Source: Owenia fusiformis (Eukaryota > Annelida > Polychaeta > Sabellida > Oweniidae). From it: a stretch of 25,000 nucleotides of DNA. The DNA lies in assembly GCA_903813345.2 (NCBI GenBank), contig CAIIXF020000242.1, positions 1 through 25,000 of the forward strand, given 5' to 3'. Both the position numbers and the translations under genes were made by a program. Under the pieces are notes generated by a model, which saw only the letters and a list, made by a program, of their open reading frames with translations, did not search any database and was not told the DNA's origin. Below are positions 17,302-25,000 of the stretch, piece by piece; the first letter of the stretch is position 1, and every line of letters begins with the position of its first letter.

Positions 17302-19122
17302 CATAATAAAACAAATATTCAAAGCTTACTATTTTTGGTGAATACCTGTTGCACTTTCAATGAATCCGTATGGTGTATTGCCTTGATTTTATTCCAAGCC
17401 CTGACCCAATTCGGGCTTCGGGAAAACACCTTGCTCAAATCCCCGGGAAAATACTTACGTTTCCATCAATTTATATTCGTTTAGTGCCAAGCTTGGACTT
17501 CACATCCGACAGAAAAAATAGAATATAGATTACCGAAAAATCAAGATTTTAATCGTGGATGGTTAGGAAAGACTATTATGATTTTTGTAGTTTGCACAAA
17601 ACATCAAGAAGTCAATTCGAAACGTGAAGACCTTTACAGAATTATGTTGTAATTTTTATCCATTTGCTCTAACTAAATAGTGCATTTCAACAGCATACTG
17701 GAATAGCAAACGTGATTAGAAGTCCATGGTTGGAACTAAACGTCTTATCAATATTAGGAACGTAAAGCTACATGTTTTAATGTAGAAGTTTTAACAAAAT
17801 AAATAATGTTCCGGACTGATGACACGATTATCAACAGAGGGGAGATCCGTCGATTTCTGCTAGAAGATTCAACAAATATGGAAGATTTAAGTTTTACGAT
17901 TAAAGGCGCATGGTATAGTAATTATGTATCTTGATTTTTTTAATATGTTAGGTTGGATTTCTTTTGAACCGATGCTATACGCTTTTAAGATATGAGATCT
18001 ATTTAAAAAGGCGCAACGCCACCAACGTGCACAAGTCAAGTAATGGTAGGCTATACACAACCTGTAATAAATACTTATAAGTGAGGTTATCATCAATGTC
18101 ATTGCAAAATTTATAAAATAAGTTGACATACGTTGAAAAATGATCGAAAATAATCAAAATTGGAAGGAAGGGGGATAGGACGGATGGAGGGAGAGCAGTA
18201 TGCCTATGAAACGAGATAAGATGTAGTACTTTTACTTTGTTTCCTATTACTACATAGGACCACGTAGTGTATCGAAAACAACTTTGGGCAGTTTTATTTT
18301 TGACTGGGAGTATTGTTAGACCAAGATGGAATCCAGGTACATGCTCCCAAAAAGATTTAATTTTGATGTTATTTTGAATGCGTTTGTTTGTGTACCTAAA
18401 TCGATGAATATGAACGTGTGAGTGCCAAAGGGAAAGAACAAGAAATTGTTACAAAACCCAGCAAAAAAGAAAACATCTTAGTGTACACTAGTCATAAGGA
18501 AAACAAACCCAGCTATCCCAAACCATAATCCAACCTAAAAAACAATGTCTAATACCTCCATCCCCGACATTCAAGTTTCATAATCACAATCCAGGCCCAT
18601 TTAACACCAAGCGGCATTCCATTCATACAGAAGCCATTACAATATATGAGTTGAAGAATAAATAAAACTAAAGAAGACATTGCTCCAATTTTGAATCTAT
18701 GTGGTCAATAGAAATTTCAACACGATTGTTCGAAAATATTAACATATTTTGAATAACCTATATGTCAATAACAATAACTGAAAAAATACGTAAGATACTT
18801 TCATACAACTTCACCTGCGCCTTCCCGATGCCCCTTACTATAGAACGAAATGCTATTGCATAATTTAATACGGATTTCACGTAGGGCGCTTGTATCTTCT
18901 GTTGCATCTGCATTGGAGGATACGAATTTATTTGACTCTCTTAACTTCTTTGACTCTCTTTACTTGCAATTGACGCAAATTATGCATGTAAATTCGGCAA
19001 TGGTGTCGAAAAATACAAATATTTGACAAAACGTATACCAGACGTAAACACGCAGTAAAACGTATTTATCGTTCAAGAAATATGAAACCCTTTCTTGCGC
19101 TTATATTAGCAAATATGACGCA
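17302..19122. other. 1.8-kb intergenic DNA with no supported gene
   Basis: Read on both strands; the longest frame is 80 codons on the minus strand (18129-17887) with no recognisable motif. An 18-bp tandem duplication (TTTGACTCTC with TTAACTTC/TTTACTTG endings) lies at about 18931-18966. Nothing else supported. Confidence 0.45.
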
Positions 19123-19371
19123 TTAAGCCCCCCTCACATATGAACGAATCCACTAAGCGCAATCTTGCGAATAGAAATTGAGTAAAATTCGTCCCCATTA
19201 GTATTTGTACGTTGTACATCGATGGGGCGTTCGTATGTGTAAGTATCCATTCGGAAAGCTCCGGAAACACGCGCAAAGATGTGCTTCGTTTCGCAAGTTT
19301 ACGTTCCCAATCAACAGAATTGACATCGCAAGACTGCGTTTGGTGGATTCGTCCATGTGAGGGGGCCTTTA
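19123..19371. mobile_element. 249-bp MITE with CCCCCTCACAT-type TIRs
   Basis: 19123-19170 and the reverse complement of 19326-19371 align over about 46 bp with a 2-bp gap, sharing CCCCCTCACAT, ACGAATCCAC and TCTTGCGA. The flanks do not give a firm duplication. It lies 530 bp upstream of the TMEM26-like start codon. Confidence 0.65.
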
Positions 19372-19899
19372 TTTAACAGATCATGTGAGACTAAATATAT
19401 CAATAATCGCATAAATGCCCGCATACCAAACTGTTTGCCAATTTCTTTATTAATAAATCTCGCTCGCCATTATCGTATGCAGTCAAAGTCATTAATCCCG
19501 TAAAGTACATTGTTGGGTATGACACGTATAAAATACTTTAAACGAGCTGAATTAGGAGAACAATGAAATATTATAAGTTGCAGTGGAGTTTGTAAACCAA
19601 TAATCTCATCTCGTTCTAAAATACTTCTATTCTAGTACTATGTTAGTTGAAGGATTCGGATAGTGCTAACCCAGTGATAAACTTGAAGTGTTGGCCGATC
19701 AAAGATAAAGGACAAGACGATTCTGGGTTTATATACGTGACAGTGCTAATTAATGAACCATTATAAAAATGGAAATATATAGACTGATAGATTTTAGATG
19801 CAGTAGCTAACTCGATCAACTTTAATTGTGAGTCGATCGTAAAATCCAAAACAAATGTCATACATCTCAATGTGATATCACACTTAGTACCATTTAAAA
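19372..19899 (+). other. Upstream region of the TMEM26-like gene
   Basis: About 530 bp expected to hold the promoter and 5' UTR. A TATAAAAT lies at 19528-19535, some 370 bp before the ATG; in AT-rich DNA this is weak evidence. No CpG-rich core and no other recognisable site. An in-frame TAG at 19885-19887 bounds the coding start. Confidence 0.3.
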
Positions 19900-20086
19900 A
19901 TGTCTGATAAATCGCCGAATGAATCGATGAAACTTAGAAGGAAGAAACGAGGTGAGCCGGTAAAATGGGAAACTCCAGAGCTCAGAGTGAACGACCAAGT
20001 AGTAGAAAAGAGGATAAAAATAAAGAAGCGGATACTACAGAAGAACAGATGTACGAGTTGTGTTGAATCAGATTGCTGCCAAACAG
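19900..20086 (+). CDS. TMEM26: TMEM26-like exon 1 (N-terminal cytoplasmic extension)
   Basis: 62 codons plus one base. The ATG has A at -3 and an in-frame TAG 15 bp upstream (19885), so the start is well bounded. The peptide is hydrophilic and strongly basic (LRRKKRGEPVKWE..., KRIKIKKR) and ends in a Cys-rich stretch (CTSCVESDCC). The donor is CAG|GTAAAT. This exon is the least certain because its peptide has no counterpart in the vertebrate protein, but exon 2 has no in-frame ATG after a stop at 20703-20705, so an upstream start exon is required. Confidence 0.7.
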
Positions 20087-23000
20087 GTAAATTTTATCCC
20101 ACTTGACTTCAATGACTTACTTATTGTATGCCCGGTTTCCCGGTAGGTTCACTAGATACAATATTCGACGGGGGTCCTAGGCTGGACCCTCAGATATTAA
20201 TGTTCTCATACCAATCTGTCAAATTTCAACGTGTTCCCATACCAACAAAATAAAGACCAAAAACCATTCCAAATGTGAAAATATAAGACCAATAACATAC
20301 CAAATGTCCAAATCCTATAGGACCAATGCCATACCAAATTTCCAGATATAAGACCAAGGCCATTCAAAATGTCTGAAGCCCCTAGAAGAAGGCAGATCTT
20401 TGAGAAACACGATCTAAAACAACCTCAAATTAAGGATGTGTGTAACTACTAGACCAATGCCATCCACAAGTGAGAGTTTCCATACCTCAAGTCATACTTT
20501 GGGGGGGTCATTCTCATACCAGATCCTAAAATCTGGGTCCATTGCCATACCAATTGTCAAAAAAGGTACCCCATGTGAGCCGAGGATATACAGTGAACCC
20601 ATCGGCCCCTGTTTGACTTGTCTATCTTGAAATTCAAGAACTGCTGGTCTAATGGCACTACTCCTGGATGGATCTGGAAATTCTACATGCAAAAATCCTT
20701 TTTGACGACCCCTTTTGGCAAAATTGACCCATTTCCTATTTTAAAAAAGGTAACTGGCATTCTTTTTGTGCTTCTTATCCGCGTCGTCAAAATCGCCATT
20801 CAATCAATTCCATTTCTATACAGGAATTGGCTGTGTGCGGGGAGTTAAAGCGATCACGACGCGTGTGTTGTTTGCTATCCACAGCATCGTTTGTGTATTG
20901 AGAGTCACCCATATCCTCTCCAATAACTACTACTGGTACTTCGCTGCAACTCTGGGTCTCTTGCTGATAGAGACTATCGTCACCCTCCTCAAGAACAAGG
21001 CACAAGAATGGAAATGGTAAGATCTCTCGACGCTAAAGGGTCAAGAAAAAATCTGGAAAATTACTTAAAGTCCCCGATAAATCGGGCTACGTATACCGCC
21101 GTGTTTACATTAGGGGATTAGAAGAGTTTATTTTTAATTTAGGTATGCAAGCTACGTATATCAATATTAGGCCTTCATTCATGTACTCGTGTGTATGTAA
21201 TCAGCATGCCCTTCAATATTATGTAAACCAGGCTATTCAAGTACTGTATAATGTACACTTTTTATGTGTGTACTACATACAATACAATTCCCTGGGAAAC
21301 AAAACACAAATACTTTTTATTTGTTCAAAATGAGCCATTTGATTGATGCAAACACTAAATAGCTTTATAAATAACATCTACAAAGTATATCTAATAGTAA
21401 TTTTCAATTTCAATGGTGAAACTTCCCTGGTTACGATTATATGGGAAATCATCACGAGACGAGGATCGTTCGCCTTCCTGGCTTACCTCTGAATCGTGTA
21501 CCCGGTAATCCCTTTATATAGTTTAGCGAGAGCGCTGCGCCTGCGCAGTTTTAAACTTTGGCGCACACTTTAAGTGATATTGGGAACAAAACATTCCACC
21601 ATCTATCATTCAGTGGATAGAGGATGGTTTTCGATACACATATTATAACACCTTTTAAAGTTGGATTTGTGTTGGACATTCAAGTGACCGTACAGGTTTT
21701 GAGATGAGAAACAAATTACACTAAATATGTGACAACAAACTGATAATTCTTTTGAATGAAGACTTAGTTTAATTTTACTCCCTTGGTTCCTTCTTTAGGT
21801 TCTGCCCAAGCTTTTTATTCTTTCTGATGAGTACAGCGCCATCTATATGGTGCTTAGAACTAGATAGGCTAGACAGATACAGGGCTGAGGCACAATTTCC
21901 AAACGTTACGTTGGCTGCTGATGGTAAAGATGATCTTATAGCAGAGTTAACTGGGGTAAGCATAATAATTTACCATTTGCGCTATACCAGAGGCGTATCA
22001 GTTTTATTCTTACCTTTGCAATATTTTAGAATGGGCTATGTCATAATATTAGAAAACTAAGAAAATGGTCTTAATTTTTGCTTAAATTTTTTATTATACC
22101 ATTGTTCAGGAATGGAATAATTTCAAATTGATTTCACCGATTTCAATTAGCTCTCTAATTGTAATGAAATGAATTGAGAAATTTTAGAAAGTGTAAGATA
22201 AAGTTTGTGAAGTACCCAATATTCCGCATATCAATGAGCAGCGTTGTACGAATTGCACAGACGTAAATGGCAATAAAAGATCGATCAAGTGGTGTAATAA
22301 CAGGGAAATTTGAAAATGTATGTGCACAGTATTGCATCTGTAAAACTCATAATCGGTTAATATTATCAACTGAATCGGAAATCAAAATTGTTTAATCAAT
22401 CAAAATGTCATTCAAGAGATGATAACTAAGTATACTATAATATGATAATAAACTTAATGATGGGTCTGGGAAACTACATGGCTGCTTATTGATATATATA
22501 CAGTGCTGACGTGAGAGAGTCAGTTCGCTCTGTAGCTCGATCTGATGGTAGCACTCGAGATCTAATCGGGAGGTTGTTGGTTCGATCCCCACCAAGGTGG
22601 TGTGGCTTCTTCACATGGGCACTCAGTATATGGCTTTGATCTTACATGTATGTTTCAAAATGATGAATATCATTGCAGATATTGAAAGAATTAGTTCAAA
22701 TCAAAAGCATAACATGTTGATGTGTAGGGGAATGCTTAAAAACAATCGAAGCAACAAGGCACTTAAAGACGAAGAACTCCAAAACAAAAACACGACAATA
22801 AACGTCAAATCTATAAAAACTAAAACCATATACTAGTATTGGATTCTCGTAGATAATTTATTTAAAGAACCCAACGGGAAAAAATATCTAAATTCAAAAT
22901 GAAACTTTACAGAAGAAGATTGGAAACACATTTTTACATTACCTTTTAAGACGGTTCGAGAACCGAGAATACAATGCCTTCAATACAAACTTGTTTTAAA

Positions 23001-24868
23001 CGTTACACCAAATAACCAATTTTTAACTCGAAAGAAAATAAAAAATTCAAATTTATGCGACTTTTGTAAAAACGATAAAATAGATGATACGATACACTTC
23101 TTCATAGAGTGCCCAAACTCTGCCAAGATTTGGGATGACTTTAAATTTTTTTTCAATATTGATCTTACAATTAAAGACATAATTGTCGGGAAATTAGATA
23201 AAGAACGCGACCACACTTCAAAAGCAATTAATTTTTGCATATTGTATATAAAAAGCTTAATAAATAAATCAAGACTCGTTAATACTAAAATAACATTTAT
23301 GCAAATAAAAGAAATCATAAAATACAAAATCAATGACGAACGAAATATTGCAAACTTAAATGGCACACTGGAAAGTTTCGGCGAGACTTGGAGATGGGTT
23401 ATAGATAGATTAAAGCATTGAATTTTTTTGTTTTACTTTATACCCTTTTATATTAAAATATTGTCAGCCCAATACGATTGAAAGATAATCGTATTGCATG
23501 TATTGTATTTTCAAATGGTACCCGAATGGAGATGGTCTGAAAAGCTTAAAAACGTATAACTGTTAAATATAAATATGTAATAATATTATTGAATATTCAA
23601 TGTATATGGATTTGATCTGTATGTATATTATGTATAATGTTTTGTGTAAGAAAGATGCAATAAAAAAAATAAATAAAAAAAAAGATGTGTAGGGGAATGC
23701 TTAACTCGTATTATACGTTAATAAATGCCCCATATCCTTTAGCTTAGTGTACGCCTGAGGTGATCTCTCATAATAAAGTCGTGTTATTCACTGGTCAGTA
23801 TCAAGCGAAGGTAACGGCCGTTACCGTTCACTTGATGCTGACCAGCTTTATTAGATCGAAGAGGAAGCTCCAGTTTGGGTTAAGTGTTTAAGTCTGTTAT
23901 GTGAGGCATTCTGATCAATTCCGACCTATTGTAATCGAGGAAAAAAGTTGATTTGCCTAATATCCAAGAGGCTTTCGCAGATTATTTCTGTTCTGCTCTA
24001 GAACTACACAAGGGAATAGATAAGAACCGTCCCATAAGTCGAAGCGACACACCAATTCATGGATTAAATCATTTTCTTCCAGATCTCCATCCCACCTGAT
24101 ACATGGATAATGGCCATTGAACAATCGCAAATGTTGCTTCTGATCATCGGTCGCTGGCTCCTCCCAAAGGGCTCCATCACGCGGAATGAATTGTCTCAGC
24201 TCTTATTGGTCTATATTGGCATGGCCTGTGATATTATGGAGTTCTTTATTCTCTTCGAGGAAGAGATAGTCATTGGCGATACTCTCTTCTGCTACGTCAT
24301 TCTGGTAATCTGGACTGTATCGCTGCTTCAGTTTACATTTGTTTTGACTTCTCACTCTAACAACATTGACAATGTTAAATCAAACACTGTTAAACCTAGC
24401 AATGCGGATGGGATTGGAGAACAGACAAATGATAATGCCGATATTGAAGCACAAAATAACGCCAAGAAAACTCCGTGTAATGTTGAAATCCTTGCGATAT
24501 TAACCAATGTCTTTATGCAAGAGATACCATTCATGGTTTGTAGATTATACGTACTCGTATATCATAATCTCATCAACTATACCATCATCTTCTTCACCAT
24601 CAAGAACATATTGGTGAACATCCTTCAGTTCTACAGACTTGTCGTTATCATTTCTGTACATTGTGAATCGAATGACACCGATGCCAATGATGACGACCTC
24701 ATAACAGATGAAGAATCTGATGGGGAATTTAAAAATGCCCATGTCAACACTCAACCAACACATGCCAAGCTACCCCCGCTTGCAGTTTCAAATCAAGGAA
24801 CCATTGGCAAAAATATGCAAAAATCGCTTAATTTAGTCTCCAAAAAACCACTGGCTCCCATCAAATAA
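19900..24868 (+). CDS. TMEM26: TMEM26-like multi-pass membrane protein, four exons, complete
   Basis: Exons 19900-20086, 20824-21016, 21799-21955 and 24083-24868 join in consistent phases (1, 2, 0) with GT/AG borders into 440 residues. The family signature is clear: a first hydrophobic segment ITTRVLFAIHSIVCVLRV, then a second in YWYFAATLGLLLIETIVTLL; a Trp-Phe junction codon then [50 protein letters not shown]; a segment ending [10 protein letters not shown]; and [13 protein letters not shown] followed by [12 protein letters not shown]. About eight membrane segments. Vertebrate TMEM26 is about 370 residues; here there is a basic 62-residue N-terminal extension and an acidic C-terminal tail ([17 protein letters not shown]). 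Molecular function of the family is poorly known. Orthology to TMEM26 rather than a paralogue cannot be settled here. No polyadenylation signal is seen before the window ends. Confidence 0.9.
20249..20380. repeat. Degenerate ~33-bp tandem repeat in intron 1
   Basis: Four units with the core ATAAGACCAATGCCATACCA, with changes, start near 20249, 20282, 20316 and 20347, and weaker echoes (GACCAATGCCATCC) appear at about 20452. The sequence lies between exons 1 and 2 and carries no coding signal. Confidence 0.55.
20381..20823 (+). other. Rest of intron 1
   Basis: Contains scattered CATACCA and GACCAATGCC echoes of the repeat. The short open frames here (such as 20436-20630) are not supported as genes. 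The intron ends with the acceptor CTATACAG at 20823. Confidence 0.5.
20824..21016 (+). CDS. TMEM26: TMEM26-like exon 2 (TM1-TM2)
   Basis: The acceptor TTTCTATACAG precedes GAATTGGC and the donor is ATG|GTAAGA. Encodes residues 63-127 (ends shared): VKAITTRVLFAIHSIVCVLR, then the second membrane segment through LLIETIVTLL and KNKAQEWK. The split codon TG|G gives the conserved Trp at the exon 2/3 border. Confidence 0.9.
21017..21798 (+). other. Intron 2 of the TMEM26-like gene
   Basis: 782 bp, GT..AG. No repeat element recognised. A palindrome-like TGCGCCTGCGCA lies at 21536-21547 within a small GC-rich patch (see findings). Confidence 0.6.
21799..21955 (+). CDS. TMEM26: TMEM26-like exon 3 (TM3 and luminal loop)
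   Basis: The acceptor CTTCTTTAG precedes GTTCTGCC and the donor is GGG|GTAAGC. Encodes residues 127-179: [20 protein letters not shown], then a hydrophilic loop with an Asn-Val-Thr glycosylation sequon, ending KDDLIAELTG. KDDLI matches a short conserved DDLIE-type motif of the family. Confidence 0.9.
21956..22494 (+). other. Start of intron 3, nothing recognised
   Basis: AT-rich intron sequence after the GTAAGC donor. No gene, RNA or repeat element identified before the SINE. Confidence 0.5.
22495..22635 (+). mobile_element. tRNA-derived SINE in intron 3
   Basis: A box A-like TGTAGCTCGATCTGATGGTA (22531-22550) and a perfect box B GGTTCGATCCC (22579-22589) stand at the usual tRNA spacing, followed by CACCAAGGTGGTGTGGC, which resembles the region after the tRNA head in widespread animal SINEs. 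The stems do not form a full cloverleaf, so it is not a working tRNA. The minus-strand frame across it (GIEPTTSRLD) is the usual false translation of such heads. The 3' end is uncertain. Confidence 0.6.
22740..23683 (+). mobile_element. 5'-truncated LINE (L1/Tx1-like) with 21-bp target duplications and A-rich tail, in intron 3
   Basis: An exact 21-bp direct repeat beginning GATGTGTAGGGGAATGCTTA flanks it (22719-22739 and 23684-23704). The element ends in AATAAAAAAAATAAATAAAA-type sequence directly against the right copy. This is the classic result of target-primed reverse transcription, with 5' truncation. It is inserted in the sense orientation of the host gene. Confidence 0.92.
22741..23421 (+). 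pseudogene. LINE ORF2 C-terminal remnant with two internal stops
   Basis: 227 codons in one frame, ending with TGA at 23419-23421. Internal stops: TAG at 22834-22836 and TGA at 22900-22902. After these the frame is open for about 170 codons: NFTEEDWKHIF-LPFKTVREP, IQCLQYKLVLN, then a CCHC-type zinc-finger pattern CDFCKND-IDDTIHFFIEC followed by AKIWDDF, the usual C-terminal signature of L1/Tx1-like LINE ORF2. No RT or endonuclease motifs remain, owing to 5' truncation. The intact protein would act in retrotransposition; this copy is dead. Confidence 0.85.
23791..23845. repeat. 55-bp near-perfect palindrome in intron 3
   Basis: Symmetric around 23817/23818 with a perfect 16-bp centre GGTAACGGCCGTTACC. 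Outer arms CTGGTCAGTATCAAGCGAA and TTCACTTGATGCTGACCAG pair with two mismatches and one bulged base. AATAAAG upstream (23772-23778) and CTTTATT downstream (23846-23852) may extend the symmetry with a loop-out. It has no spacer, unlike a MITE with a body. Confidence 0.8.
23846..24082 (+). other. End of intron 3
   Basis: No gene. CAATTCCGACCTATTGTAAT (from 23916) is a near copy of a stretch at 16619-16650 in the 2.35-kb element. The intron ends with the polypyrimidine-AG acceptor ATTTTCTTCCAG at 24082. Confidence 0.5.
24083..24868 (+). CDS. TMEM26: TMEM26-like exon 4 (TM4-TM8 and C-terminal tail)
   Basis: The acceptor TTTTCTTCCAG is followed in phase 0 by [10 protein letters not shown]. Encodes residues 180-440 and ends with TAA at 24866-24868. 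Carries the most diagnostic block, [12 protein letters not shown] through [10 protein letters not shown]. The loop between the [10 protein letters not shown] segment and QEIPFMVCR is Asn/Asp-rich. The following 132 bp are 3' UTR or flank. Confidence 0.93.
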   Translation: [261 protein letters not shown]

Positions 24869-25000
24869 TAGCGGTGAATTAACAGACTAGTTTTACGGAT
24901 AACTATATATTATCATCATGGTAGAGACCAGGAAAAAAATCTCAGAAACTCACCAAAAGCCAGAACAAAACTGAGTTGAAGATCGATTTTGAAACGTATT

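Noticed and set aside
20618-21020. Start of the TMEM26-like gene inside exon 2
   Set aside because: There is no in-frame ATG between the stop at 20703 and TM1; the phase-matched upstream exon at 19900 supplies the start.
22531-22590. Functional tRNA gene
   Set aside because: Box A and box B are present but the acceptor and D stems do not pair; a SINE head fits better.
22392-22595. 67-codon minus-strand frame beginning MVGIEPTTSRLD
   Set aside because: This is the familiar false translation of a tRNA-derived SINE head; box A and box B explain it.
22980-23366. 128-codon minus-strand frame
   Set aside because: Antisense of the LINE C-terminal remnant, which has the CCHC and W-motif signature on the plus strand.

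Overview
This window is AT-rich animal nuclear DNA, most likely from a marine invertebrate. The evidence is spliced coding sequence with GT/AG introns, a class A GPCR, a TMEM26-family gene, two LINE remnants, tRNA-derived SINE pieces and many short inverted-repeat DNA elements. The species cannot be fixed from the sequence. There are only two credible host genes. One is the 5' part of a rhodopsin-family GPCR leaving the left edge on the minus strand (617..1). The other is a complete four-exon TMEM26-like gene on the plus strand (19900..24868), whose exon phases and protein similarity agree. They show no functional connection.

The 18 kb between them is mostly transposon. (a) 773..3317 is a foldback-type element with ~545-bp inverted arms; its loop holds repeats of nuclear-receptor-like half sites and a small MITE-like unit. 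(b) 3595..11974 is an 8.4-kb unit bounded by 67-bp terminal inverted repeats (64 of 67 identical), perfect 5-bp TATAC target duplications and clusters of 22-bp subterminal repeats at both ends. It contains two abutting compound-tetranucleotide arrays (a 0.6-kb CGTTCG-like array and a 3.15-kb nearly pure purine GGAA/GCGA/GCAA array), a 5'-truncated and internally deleted LINE (8475..10239), and a TTAA-flanked element (10306..10877). No transposase is visible. (c) 13.1 to 16.85 kb contains diverged tandem repeats, a 218-bp MITE, and a 2.35-kb TA-flanked element split from a satellite whose neighbouring unit preserves the empty site; that element carries two further nested inverted-repeat elements. 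(d) 17095..17301 and 19123..19371 are two more MITE-like units.

The TMEM26 gene has three introns. Intron 1 has a ~33-bp degenerate tandem repeat. Intron 3 hosts a tRNA-derived SINE, a 3' LINE fragment with an A-rich tail and perfect 21-bp target duplications, and a 55-bp near-perfect palindrome.

Most long open frames between 4.3 and 8.2 kb are by-products of the low-complexity arrays and are not genes. The best candidate for something undescribed is the 8.4-kb TIR unit with its 22-bp subterminal repeats and its array cargo.
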